From Craterostigma plantagineum (lineage: Eukaryota > Streptophyta > Magnoliopsida > Lamiales > Linderniaceae): DNA of 64,000 nucleotides. The stretch covers positions 62,001-126,000 of the forward strand of contig JAPQWV010000328.1 of assembly GCA_027422505.1 (NCBI GenBank). The letters run 5' to 3'. The notes below the pieces were generated by a model. The model was given only the letters and a program-made list of their open reading frames with translations, searched no databases and was not told the origin of the DNA. Both the position numbers and the translations under genes were made by a program. This document shows positions 23,640-33,680 of the stretch, in pieces (within the stretch, counting starts at the first letter, position 1; each line of letters opens with the position of its first letter).

Positions 23640-25400
23640 GTGCCACGCCAACCAGAGCGGTATGGCATGTCACACGTTGAACACGATTATGTTGCGACTA
23701 GGGGACTTCTAAGAGAAGATCCCACTACTTTCGACCAAGCTTTATCCGATGTTGACTCAACGAGATGGATTGAAGCTATGCGGGCTGAGATAGACTCAAT
23801 GTACTCAAACAAAGTCTGGACTCTTGTAGACCTACCAAGCGGTTTTAGACCAATTGGTTGTAAATGGATATACAAGAGAAAGATTGGATCTGACGGACAA
23901 GTTGAGACGTACAAGGCCAGGTTGGTTGCCAAGGGCTATAACCAAAAGGAGGGAGTCGACTATGAGGAGACTTTCTCGCCTGTAGCCATGATCAAGTCTA
24001 TCCGCATAATGCTCGCAATAGCTGCGCATTATGATTATGAGATTTGGCAGATGGACGTCAAAACGGCGTTCCTTAATGGATTCCTCATGGAGGAGATTTA
24101 TATGGAGCAGCCAAAAGGTTTTGAGTCGCATGCAGATGCTCACAAAGTGTGCAAACTGAATCGCTCCATTTACGGACTGAAACAGGCCTCTCGTAGTTGG
24201 AACCTAGGTTTCGATGACGCAGTTCGGAACTTCGGATTCGAGAAAAACGTAGACGAGCCATGTGTCTACAGAAAGAGCAGTGGGAGTATGGTGTCGTTCC
24301 TTGTATTGTACGTGGATGATATCCTTTTGATAGGAAACGACATCGGGATGCTCTCGTCGGTGAAAGCATGGCTTTCAACCGAATTCTCCATGAAAGATCT
24401 GGGAGAAGCGACGTATATACTCGGTATTCACTTATTCAGGGATCGAGCGAACAAAACGATCGGCTTATCTCAAGCCCTTTACTTAGAGAAAATCCTGAAG
24501 AAATTCAGAATGGATGACTCTAAGAGAGGATTCTTACCTATGCGACATGGGATCCATTTGTCGAAATCAATGTCACCTCAAAGTGAGGAAGACCGACGAC
24601 GGATGAGTGGGATACCCTATGAGTCGGCAGTGGGTAGTCTGATGTACGCGATGTTGTGTACACGACCGGATATTGCCTACGCTATGAGCGTGGTTAGTCG
24701 GTTTCAGGCAAACCCAGATGAAGGACACTGGACAGCCGTTAAGAATATCTTTAAGTACCTTAGACGGACCAAAGACTTAACGCTTGTCTATGGAGGAGCG
24801 GGACTAGAAGTAGAAGGTTATACCGATTTGGACTTCCAGTCGGACGTGGATGACCGAAAATCTACTTCAAGTTTTGTATTCGTGCTCAATAGTGGGGCAG
24901 TGTCTTGGAGAAGCTCCAAGCAAAGCACGACCGCCGATTCCACGTGTGAGGCAGAATACATAGCAGCCACAGAGGCAGCTAAAGAAGCTGTTTGGATGAA
25001 AACGTTCTTGGAGGAACTTACTGTGGTACCAGTTGCGGACAGACCGCTTATACTTTGGTGTGATAATAGCGGTGCAGTCGCACAGGCTAAGGAACCACGA
25101 TCTCATAGGAAATCCAAACATATTGAGAGAAAATATCACGTACTACGTGAGTTAGTTGAAAACGGAATGGTCGCCGTGCAGAAAATCGCCACCGCAGAAA
25201 ACATGGCGGACCCACTCACGAAGCCCTTATCCCAGGCAGTTATGGAACAGCATTTGGACAGATGGGGCTACGATACCATTGTGACTGGCATTAGGGGCAG
25301 CACATGGCATTCGAGTGCAAGTGGGAGGCTGTTAGGGAGTGTGCCCTCGGAATGTCATACGAGGACTAGGAATAGTATTAAGGCGCACAATGATGTATAG
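23640..25400 (+). pseudogene. Angela-like reverse transcriptase and RNase H, long open frame
   Basis: This is the best-preserved coding piece of the element: 586 codons without a stop. The reverse transcriptase shows KWIYKRKIGSDGQVETYKAR, DVKTAFLNGFL, NRSIYGLKQASRSW and YVDD at 24309-24320. RNase H shows GYTDLDFQSD and DSTCEAEYIAATEA, then WCDNSGA. The opening GTG is not a real start, because the protein would normally be part of a longer polyprotein. The stop at 25398-25400 lies 71 bp inside the 3' LTR, so the usual stop before the polypurine tract seems lost. RNase H may also carry changes (DLDFQSD where DASF is common). Confidence 0.85.
25319..25329 (+). promoter_or_regulatory. Polypurine tract of the Angela-like element
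   Basis: AAGTGGGAGGC lies immediately before TGTTAGGGAG, the start of the 3' LTR. It is the expected priming site for plus-strand DNA. Confidence 0.75.
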
Positions 25401-27740
25401 GTCGCTAGACAGTTTTATTGTATATACTATCAAAATAAAGTAGTGAATATTATTTTCATTATAATAAAGGCATTATTATTTATTTATCGAATTTAAAGTC
25501 TGCTTGGCATCTGGCGGTGCGATGAATAAATAACACCCGAATGTTTGAGTTGGACATCTGATTCTCGTGGGGACGAGGGAGGAGACACCAGACGATCCTT
25601 AATCTCGGCATTAAATTAAATGTCCGTAAGTCTAAGGATTCTAGGTGGGTGACTAGATATCCGAATATGACTTATCCATTGACGACCACATAGTATCGGT
25701 AGTGTCACCGATTACCTGAGAGGTTGTGGGTCGTGATGGAGATATTGGTGATCGGAGAGATCGCGTATTCGGACATTGGGCTCGTATTCGTCCCGATCAC
25801 ATGACTAGGATGTTGTCAATGATTGAACGAATGACTATAGCAGCCTTAGACCGTTAGGGTCATTGACGGATTTGCTTTCGCGATTTCGGTTTGTCGCTAG
25901 TTGGCTAGGCTCGCAAGTGTTTGGAAATAGAACACGGGCCAGCGGCAAAACGCAACCGACTTTACGGAGGTGATTGCCGGGTTTTGACTGCTATCGTATA
26001 GGTTAATGTCCTATGAGGTAATTGGAGAACGACGATTGTAAAGCCTTCGGCTGAAGCTTGGAAAGCTCGCTCGTATCAGATACGGAGCAGAGTTTAAATA
26101 ATCGGTTGGGTCTCGATTATAACATAGAGTTGAGTTAGTGAGTTTGACATTAACATGGCTCTCACCTAACCGGGACGCAAGTGAAAGGCGTAAGATGTAT
26201 TTAAATGAACACTATAGTCGGTTCGCCCGATTTTCGGTTAGATCAAAATTCGTTCTCAACTGGGATCTGTCCGGTACCGCGGGATTGGCTAGGCGAATAC
26301 CGGGACTCGCGGATTCCTCCCGTGCCAGTTGAGACGGACCTAGAGAGTCGCGCTTAAAAATGGTAATGAACTTGAACGAAAACTGCGGGCTTTTCTCTGG
26401 AACCTAACGAATGGGATTCGTTGAGGTAGTGTAGTTGATACGAAGTGTCGACGATTTAGTTAAGCTCCGGTGAGGGTCACGGGAATAACTAGGACTTAAG
26501 ATTTTCTTAAGTGCTCAATTAATTAATTAACTTAATGAGGCTCAATTGTAAATAAAATAATTTTATTGGATTTAATTATTTTATTACTTAAAATTGAGGG
26601 ACTAAATTGAGAATTTGGAAACCTCATGGGCCGAAGTGGAATTAATTGAAAATACGCATGTTGACTTGGTCATTGAACATGTGTCAATTCCATGTTATGC
26701 CACAATGGTTGAGGTGGCAAGTGACTCATTCATTCAATAACATGACAAGTGTTAGTGGAATTATACTACAAGCACAATGTGACACCTCATGTGCTTAGGT
26801 GTTGAAAACTAAAAAGAGACATGCATAAATGAATAAAGAGGCCAACATGAGAAGGATGAGGGGCTGAGGTACTTGGTACTTGGTTTAACAAATAAACTAG
26901 AGAGAAAAAGAAATAAAGTGAGTTGAAGTTATAACTTGTCAAGCCACGTCAAGCTACGGGATCGTTTGACGAGTCTCGACGCCCGAACCGAACTGCGCTA
27001 GCTATCGAAAGCAGTCTCGGAGGTTCGATCAAGGTCATACCGGCGTGACAATCTAGCCGGGAAGCCCCGGGAGCCAGACGAGCTGTTGCGACGTCCATCC
27101 GAGGTGCATTCACGTACACCGACGGTATATTTCGAACCTTATTGATTTGATTTTACGAAAAATACCAAACGATATTGGAATGATTCGAAAGACCCCTCGT
27201 TACGATCTTCGGGAAGTGTAAAATCAAGAAAATTTGGTATCGATCGGATATCATTTCGGTTATCAAACTGTTGAAGGACGGCAGACTGCCGCTTTAGTCG
27301 AATTGATAATTTCTAACTACTGATTTGGTTTTGTGAAAAATACCAAACGACATCGGAGTGATTCGAAAGACCCCACGTTACGATCGTCGGGAAGTGTAGA
27401 ATCATTCTGGAAATTTCGGTATTGATCGGAAATCATTTCGGTTGCCAAACAGTCGAAACGCTGTGGGCTGCCGCTTTGTTCGAACTAGTTTGGAATGAAG
27501 TTATTAATTCGAATACAGTTGTACTAAATTCGAATTTGAGAAGTTCGAATTAGACGTGGTCTCCTGAGGCTCAGGGCAGTATCTTGAGCCCTCGGGAGAA
27601 GTCGAAGGGCGTAAGGTCGAATTTAGATGTTGAAAATCGAAAATTCGGCACCCTACGCCGCTCGATTCAAAACGCGCTTCCGCTATCGCCACGTTGAGCT
27701 GTTCGGAGGCCGGCGTTGATTAATCGGGCCTACCCCAACA
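25330..27740 (+). repeat. Angela-like 3' LTR
   Basis: It starts TGTTAGGGAGTGTGCCCTCG and ends CCTACCCCAACA, so the outer inverted ends TGTT...AACA are intact here. It is 2411 bp long and aligns throughout with 17878-20315. A third, 5'-truncated copy is at 42278-44103. Confidence 0.92.
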
Positions 27741-30081
27741 ATGGCCCCCGACAGATCTCGCAGTCAGCCCTCCACAACAACAACACTCAAGCCCTGAGGA
27801 CACGACCATCGATGCAGTGGCCCAAGAGCTGGAGCAGGAGCCTCCAACTCAGGACGTGCATGTACCTTATGAATATGCGACATTGATTGATGTTGTGCCA
27901 GAAGAGTTGGAACAAGAGGCTCCAGTAGAACCACTCCAAGTGGAAGTGCCCGTCCAAGTAGGCGTGCTCGAAGAGCCCATTGAGGAGGTTCTTCAACAAG
28001 AAGCACAGTCCGAGGCTGAAGTAGGGCAAATCTCACTTCCACAGGTAACGGAACAGGCTCGTGAGGACGTTGAGCGTGAACCTTCTCCTCACACAGCCAC
28101 CTCATCCGACACAGAGTCCGATGAGGAGATCAGACTAATAAGACGGACTCCCAGACGACTAAGCATAAAACTAGAGTCCCTCTTCACCACCGTCACCACC
28201 ACATCAGACACCGCGCCGACCATTCCTTCAAGTGCTGTGCACCTTCCATCGCTCAATCTTGAGCCGCAGCACAACTTACCGGTGTCTAGTTCGCAGGTTC
28301 AATCCGAGCCTACAGAAACACCCATAGAGGACAATCTTCAAGATTCGACTAAGGATTGGTTGGAAGTCTCGAATAGTCACAACCTCAAGTGACTGTGAGC
28401 CAACCTGAGGAGCCAATGTCTGCTCTAGGGTTACCAACAGGTGACATTAGTTGACCTGGTCCGTCTTCGACGGAGGCGTCCATCCGGTTCGTGACTGAAG
28501 CTCAATTTCAGACCGCGCTCTCTGCAGCTATCAAATCCCTAGAAGACAAAATGATGAGAGAGTGCTCGCTGCCGTCGAGACGTCCCAGCGTGACACTGGG
28601 AAAGCACCCGTCTCCGAGGTTCCGTCAGCACGAAAACCCCCAACCCCACAACCCACTCCCATCAACCCACTCGCAGACTCCTCTATCCTCATCAACGCAT
28701 ATACCATTCCCATCACCCGGCTCCATGACATCCTACTCGCCCGCCTCATCGGCCTTCCCACCAGAACACCTCCGGAAGAATCCCTTTTCAGGTGTCTCGT
28801 GGATCATCCTGGGCCACCTACTCAGTCATGCCGAGGCCAAAGCTCCCGCACACGACGTTGACATGATGATCCAGATGATCAGGATCCTCATGAGGGGGAG
28901 AAAAGGCCTAGGAGATCAACAAGTGGCCAAGGTGAAGGCCAAGGACAAGGCTCGGGTGCTACGCAGACAGGCGCTGGAGCAGGCCAAACCCAAACCACCA
29001 CCCAAACTACCCAAACAACCCATACCACGCACTGCACCACCACTCTAACCCAAATTGACCCACCAACCTTTTCGTTAAGGACACCTCCGCCCACACCAAT
29101 AAACCTCACAAGCCCCTTGCTTCCAGAAGAAGAAGCAAGTGCCGCCATGCTCATGGATCTGGCACAGACCCAGGCTACTCCCTCAGTCGCTCTAGACCAA
29201 CCGGGATCATCAGGACATGGTGTCAATCCACACGAGTACCTCGACAGGTATATATTCAAGGATAGTGGATGACCCATTCCATGCCCGAAGAGCATCGGTG
29301 ACAACGGCTTACGGACGTTCGGCAGTTCCTACAGCAAGCCTCGGTGCACCTCATTTTGTTAGAAAACGAAGAACTTCAGGAAGGTGAAGATCACGAACAA
29401 GATCCCACAGGGCTTCCAGAGTTGATTGCGCAACAAGCGGAGTCCTCCACAAGAAAAATGCCAGGGATCGTTCGGATCGACACGCCATGAAAAATATCAA
29501 AATAGAAATCCCATTCCTTGAAGAAGTTCGAGAACAGATTTGGACGTCACCGGACAAAGTCAAGAAGCCGAATGAGTTCGAGCTAAGAGGGATCTTTCAC
29601 TGGGATCAGCAGAAAATGATGACTTACCTTTGGATGCTAACCCAACTCTGAAGGAACGACTGAAGAGTCACTTCAAGGAGTTATCCCAGATATCCAGTTA
29701 CTCAACGTCTGTTGTGCGAAAGGAGGTCTTCCAACACCTCACTACCCCATCGAGGGAATAGATAGAACTCGAGAAAAACTAAGCGAGAGTGACCTACCGT
29801 ACCTCCCTGCCGAAGAGGTGTACAAACTCTATCAGCTTTATGTGGAGAAGTACAAAGTTCCTCAAGGCTTCATCAAGAAAGAATGTCTCGAGGGACTCTA
29901 CCGGTTAAATGAAGCGCCAAGTAAAGTACTTCACCGCACATGACCTTCAGATGGCTCTAGAGAGCAACATGAAGAAGGTCAACATAATCGCTCCGCTCAA
30001 CAAAGGACCTGAGATCGAAAGGCTTCCCAACAATCACGTGCACATCAGCTCGGTCTTAGGCATCACCTACCACAACCCTAT
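27741..30081 (+). pseudogene. Non-gag retrotransposon ORF, central part
   Basis: This continues the ORF of 17044-17877 once the Angela-like element is removed. The segment 27817-28392 is acidic and low complexity (many Glu, Val, Pro, Gln). About 28870-29270 has a Gly/Gln/Thr-rich linker. A more globular part follows: EVYKLYQLYVEKYKVPQGF at about 29815 and VKYFTAHDLQMALESNMKK (29915-29970), then PNNHVHISSVLGITYHNP up to 30081. Frames shift several times and stops occur (for example 29759-29761). No domain I can name with confidence is present. The text continues across the solo LTR at 30082-32088. Confidence 0.5.
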
Positions 30082-32088
30082 TGATCGCGTGCGTGTATAT
30101 TTAAATAAGAGTTCGTGCAAGTACGTCAAGTAATAATTAAAACGAATATATTATAACTAAAACCACGCGCGATAGGCAGTGTACCTATCGTTTGTAATAT
30201 AGCTATAGCGAATATCCGAGTATCGAACACGAGGAATAAATTGAGTACTAGTAATAACCTATCGACTCGATATTTAACCTAAATAAAATATTTTTTAGTA
30301 TTTTAAATTATGAATTAATTTCGACAATAAAACCTAATAAAACCACAAGCCTTAAACACAAATTAAATATTTCAATATTTTTTAGTTATATTTTGATTTA
30401 TAAAATAAATTCTAACTAGCTCGAACACAGCTTAAATTTTTAAAAATATTTTTTTAAATATAAAACGGGAGTGCTCGGGATTGCGAATCCCGCTAGGTAT
30501 CATTGACGAGGCCGTAAAATATCGTTAACACAAATATAATGACTAAGTCGCGGTAATTCCTATTCACGTCCGAATTTGCTGTCGCCCTAAACGGTTGTGA
30601 GAATAAATATTAATTTACCTAAGCGAGGATCGATTATTTGCTGTCGCCCTATAATCGAATTCCTATCATTTTATGAAAGGCCTAATCGTTCTTCTAGCTG
30701 TCGCCCTAAAACGATATTACCACGAAACCACATCAACACATAGACATATCGAAGTGATATTCAAATCAACAAATAGACATGTTAATTTGAAAAACAAAAT
30801 CATAAATGATAAATAGTCGATATAGCATGTTCACGAGTACTTTACGTCCAATAATTCTACCTAGCGTTCATCTCATCCCAAGCTTTAGCTACTCATATTT
30901 ACGACGGAAACAAGAGAAGACGAGAACATCAAAGACGAAAACATAATTTCTTCCCTGATTTTTAGCTCCGATAACATCGCGCTCCGTCAATCCTTTCCGT
31001 CGCAAATAGATTCTGCCCTCACGTCTCTTCTCAGCCGTGTGCGTACCTCTACCCTCAACTGCGTGTCTGCGCTGCGTAAGCTCTAGTTCCCTGCTGCCCC
31101 ACGTGCGTACGTCTTTGAGTGATTTTATCGAGCGGGTGGCGAGCGACCAAAGATGGCTGCGGTTTCAGCTGGTGTTTCAACTCGTTCTGCTGTCCCTCAG
31201 CGCGAGCAGCCCCCGGAGCAGCGAACTCAGTTTCTTCTCAGTTTTGTAAGCTTGCAAATGCTTCAGTTAGCTCAGAGGAGGTTGCGGGAATTCGACGTGG
31301 CAGCGGTGAACTTGGAGTGCAAATCTGAACCGGCTGCTGCGAGATTCAATTTCCTCCGGCCATGAAGTGCTCGAGCGTGCTTTGAGCTGGGTGCTTGAGA
31401 GATGTATACGTCAGATGGGTTTGGTTTGTGTTGGAGCGGTGGTTGAGAGATGGTCAAGTTCTTTGGCCCGTCTGTAAGGTGTCCCCTCTGTTTGTATAGC
31501 TCCTCCTTGAGATGGGTGCTTCCTTGAGGTGGGTGAGAGGTGGAGAGATCGATGGTTGATGGTGAGGTGCCTCCTTGAGGTAGGTCGATTGATCCCCAGA
31601 GAGGTGTTTAGAGGAGTCCAGCTCCCTTAGCAAAGTGGTGGACGATTTATTTTATAAAGTTCAGAAGACAATAAAGCTCAGGAGACACGAACGGATTTTC
31701 CTCCACAATCGACTCCACATTTTCAGCAATAAATTAGGTAGTGGAGGCTAACATTGTCTCTTTGTCTCTTTGGTTAATAATACCAAGCTGATGTCGCTGA
31801 TCTCTCTCCCTATATTTCCATTTTACTATTCATAATGGACTTGGGTCGGGCTATTAGATTTGGGCTGATATTTCTTCTTCGGCCCAATTGGTTTGGGTCG
31901 ATATTTGGTTCAATAGTTCCGCATAATTATTTCAAGCCCGAATATTTCCGATTGTAGTTCTTTTTGCGAATATCTGTCAAAAATAAAATATAATCGTATA
32001 AGAATAATATTCGAAGAAATTTATATTAATATCAACCGATAATATGCTTTTTACGGGGTCTAAAATATGATATAAATTGCATTTATCA
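30082..32088 (-). mobile_element. Solo LTR (family C), TSD CCTAT
   Basis: CCTAT flanks it at 30077-30081 and 32089-32093. On the plus strand it starts TGATCGCGTG and ends GCATTTATCA. A second member (40390-41826) shares AATTAAAACGAATAT, GTGTACCTATCG and GAGTATCGAAC near the start, and ATCAACCG(A/G)TAAT and (C)ATTTATCA at the end. In that copy a polypurine tract on the minus strand shows the LTR is read on the minus strand, so I assign minus here too. It is 2007 bp long, with no internal sequence. The lineage is uncertain. Confidence 0.85.
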
Positions 32089-32093
32089 CCTAT

Positions 32094-32382
32094 TACTATG
32101 AAGACAAAGTTGATGCTGAAGACTGAAATCCACAAGTTCTGTGATGGGACGCTCAAGGTCATTTGCAAGAATATAGAGTAGAGGTTGGAAGAAATCAATC
32201 GAGAGACGATGCTGAGGATTCATCGGTTCGTGAGAGAACAACCGCTTCTGATGGAATTGCTAGATGGCATCGAGGAGTGCCTGAAGTTGAGGGAAACTCT
32301 AAGAATTTCGAGCATGCGCTGGGCTTGCGCAGGTCTTACTACGTCCGACGAGGACACATAGCACGGAAGAGAAATCAAGCAC
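32094..32382 (+). pseudogene. Non-gag retrotransposon ORF, C-terminal part
   Basis: With the solo LTR removed, the frame passes from NNHVHISSVLGITYHNP into YYYEDKVDAE. Another frame reads KTEIHKFCDGTLKVICKNIE, then a TAG, then RLEEINRETMLRIHRF. A motif of the form (D/E)(I/L)HKFSDGTL recurs at the C-terminus of plant hypothetical proteins of retrotransposon origin, from memory. The ORF end lies directly upstream of a polypurine tract and LTR, so this protein occupies the position normally held by pol. Confidence 0.5.
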
Positions 32383-32394
32383 AAAAGAGGAGAT
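32383..32394 (+). promoter_or_regulatory. Polypurine tract before the copia-type 3' LTR
   Basis: AAAAGAGGAGAT immediately precedes the LTR start TGAAGGATATTAC at 32395. Confidence 0.65.
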
Positions 32395-32746
32395 TGAAGG
32401 ATATTACTTTTGGTTGTGCTTTGATTTAACTAGCTGTCCCTGTAGTTAGGGGCGTTGATAGTAGTAGTCCTTAGTTTAGGACTTAGTTTGTAATTTATAC
32501 CAAGTATTTTTTGTATAAATAGATGTACAAACAATGAGCTTAATGGAAAGATTTGGAAAATTGATCCGAAATGCTTGCAATTCAATGTCTAGAGAAAGAA
32601 ACACAAGAAATCTTCTCACGCTAAGCGAAATTCTCTCACGCGCTCTTCAAGAAGGTTTTCGATCGAAATCGCGATCTCTACAATTCTTATCGATTGTCTT
32701 AGAATTCATGCCTAGGATCATAGAGTTGATAAGTTAGGACCTAACG
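32395..32746 (+). mobile_element. 3' LTR (352 bp) of the long non-autonomous element
   Basis: It aligns with the 5' LTR of the minus-strand copia (50214-50466 plus 60323-60420). Shared landmarks are TTTATACCAAG, TGTATAAAT(A), GTACAAACAA, TTTTCGATCGA and TTAGAATTCATG. Total lengths agree (352 versus 351 bp). The start is TGAAGG; the end is CCTAACG, a decayed CA. The TATA-like TTGTATAAATAG at about 32511 could be the promoter core. Confidence 0.75.
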
Positions 32747-32803
32747 TAATCTAATGCCTACACAATCTAATCTTCGTATAGCATTCGAGGGCATATTCCT
32801 AAC
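32747..32803 (-). repeat. Fragment resembling the start of an Angela-type LTR
   Basis: On the minus strand, 32803 begins TGTTAGGAATATGCCCTCGA, followed by ATGCTATACGAAGA. This resembles the first 40 or so bases of the Angela-like LTR at 25330. Only a short piece is present before the copia-type LTR at 32746. Confidence 0.4.
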
Positions 32804-33289
32804 ACATACCATGTCAGATCCATACCGCGTCAGGTCCGTCAGATCATATTGAGCCCCACGTCCCAAAGTGTTGAACTGCTTCGACGCGGTCGGCCCTCCT
32901 ATCCAATCTCTAAAGGAGATCATATTCTGTCGCACATCCTAAGAAGCTTCGGCCTCGTCGTTCCCAGTCGGTCAAGCTCCAGCCACCATTGACCATGGGT
33001 CAACGGATAACTCCGATCAATATTGTAATAGCGACGCAACACATCGCCATCCTGTGCGGAAGAGCCCCATAAACTATTTGGCTCACAAAGAAACTCCAAG
33101 AAGAGAAAATTGTGAATTCGAAAGGTAAGAATAGAGGAAGCAAATCGCGAAGGGCCCTTTCTAACAAAGGAATGGGACTTCCCAAAATGGTAACAATCAG
33201 CTCCTTGTCATGGGAGGTAAAGCCTGCCTTAGAATATTTTACTGTAATTCACTTTGTCCCAACTGCAAATTAGAGTAGGGGAGTGGTGT
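32804..33289 (-). pseudogene. 3' internal scrap of a second Retand-like element with antisense ORF fragment
   Basis: A minus-strand frame at about 33185-33000 reads LLERALRDLLPLFLPFEFTI and FFVSQIVYGALPHRMAMCC. Downstream in other frames, QNMISFRDWIGGPTASKQF follows (about 32930-32875). Its position just upstream of a polypurine tract and 3' LTR matches the antisense ORF relic at 11760-12690, although the two scraps come from different parts of the protein. The last 70 bases before the LTR match those before 12826. Confidence 0.4.
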
Positions 33290-33680
33290 TGATGCGGAAC
33301 AACAATTAGGCAGACTAAATAACAGAGTTAAGGGAATAATTTAGATTAAGGTGATAATTAGAAAGGCTTGATAGAAGTTATAGTTTTGGGAAAGTAGGGA
33401 GATAAAAACAACAAATAAGGCTTTTAGAGACCTCCGAAAGACTTTAGGAACCTAACACCCATATCAGGAAGGTGTTTTGGGACCTATTACGCTACATGTC
33501 CTGAAGTCTGAAAATACACATGACCGCGCCTGACAACACTGAAAAGTGGTTCCTGACAAGCTGTCTCGGGCTGTCTAATGCCCCTGATGTGATGGAATGC
33601 GTCCCATCTCCAGCCGCCTGAGCTCCCTGACAGCATAGGAAAGCTGCTGCCAGCCACCTGGTTCTGACAACATAGGTCAA

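Larger units (their letters stand above)
17878..27740 (+). mobile_element. Ty1/copia element, Angela-like, both LTRs present, coding region broken
   Basis: Two LTRs of about 2.4 kb flank a tRNA-Met-type primer binding site, gag, pol and a polypurine tract. The pol wording (SLMYAMLCTRPDIAYAMSVV, HWTAVKNIFKYLRRTKD, CDNSGAVAQAKEPRSH) matches the Angela/BARE lineage. Flanking 5-mers are AGGGC (17873-17877) and ATGGC (27741-27745), an imperfect target duplication. Flanking sequence on each side belongs to one older ORF. LTR divergence is clearly higher than in the gypsy at 50467-60317, so this insertion is older. Confidence 0.9.

Noticed and set aside
31037..31365. Three overlapping plus-strand frames, one Leu/Ser-rich and signal-like
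   Set aside because: They sit inside the solo LTR at 30082-32088, overlap each other in all frames and have no counterpart in the second LTR copy.
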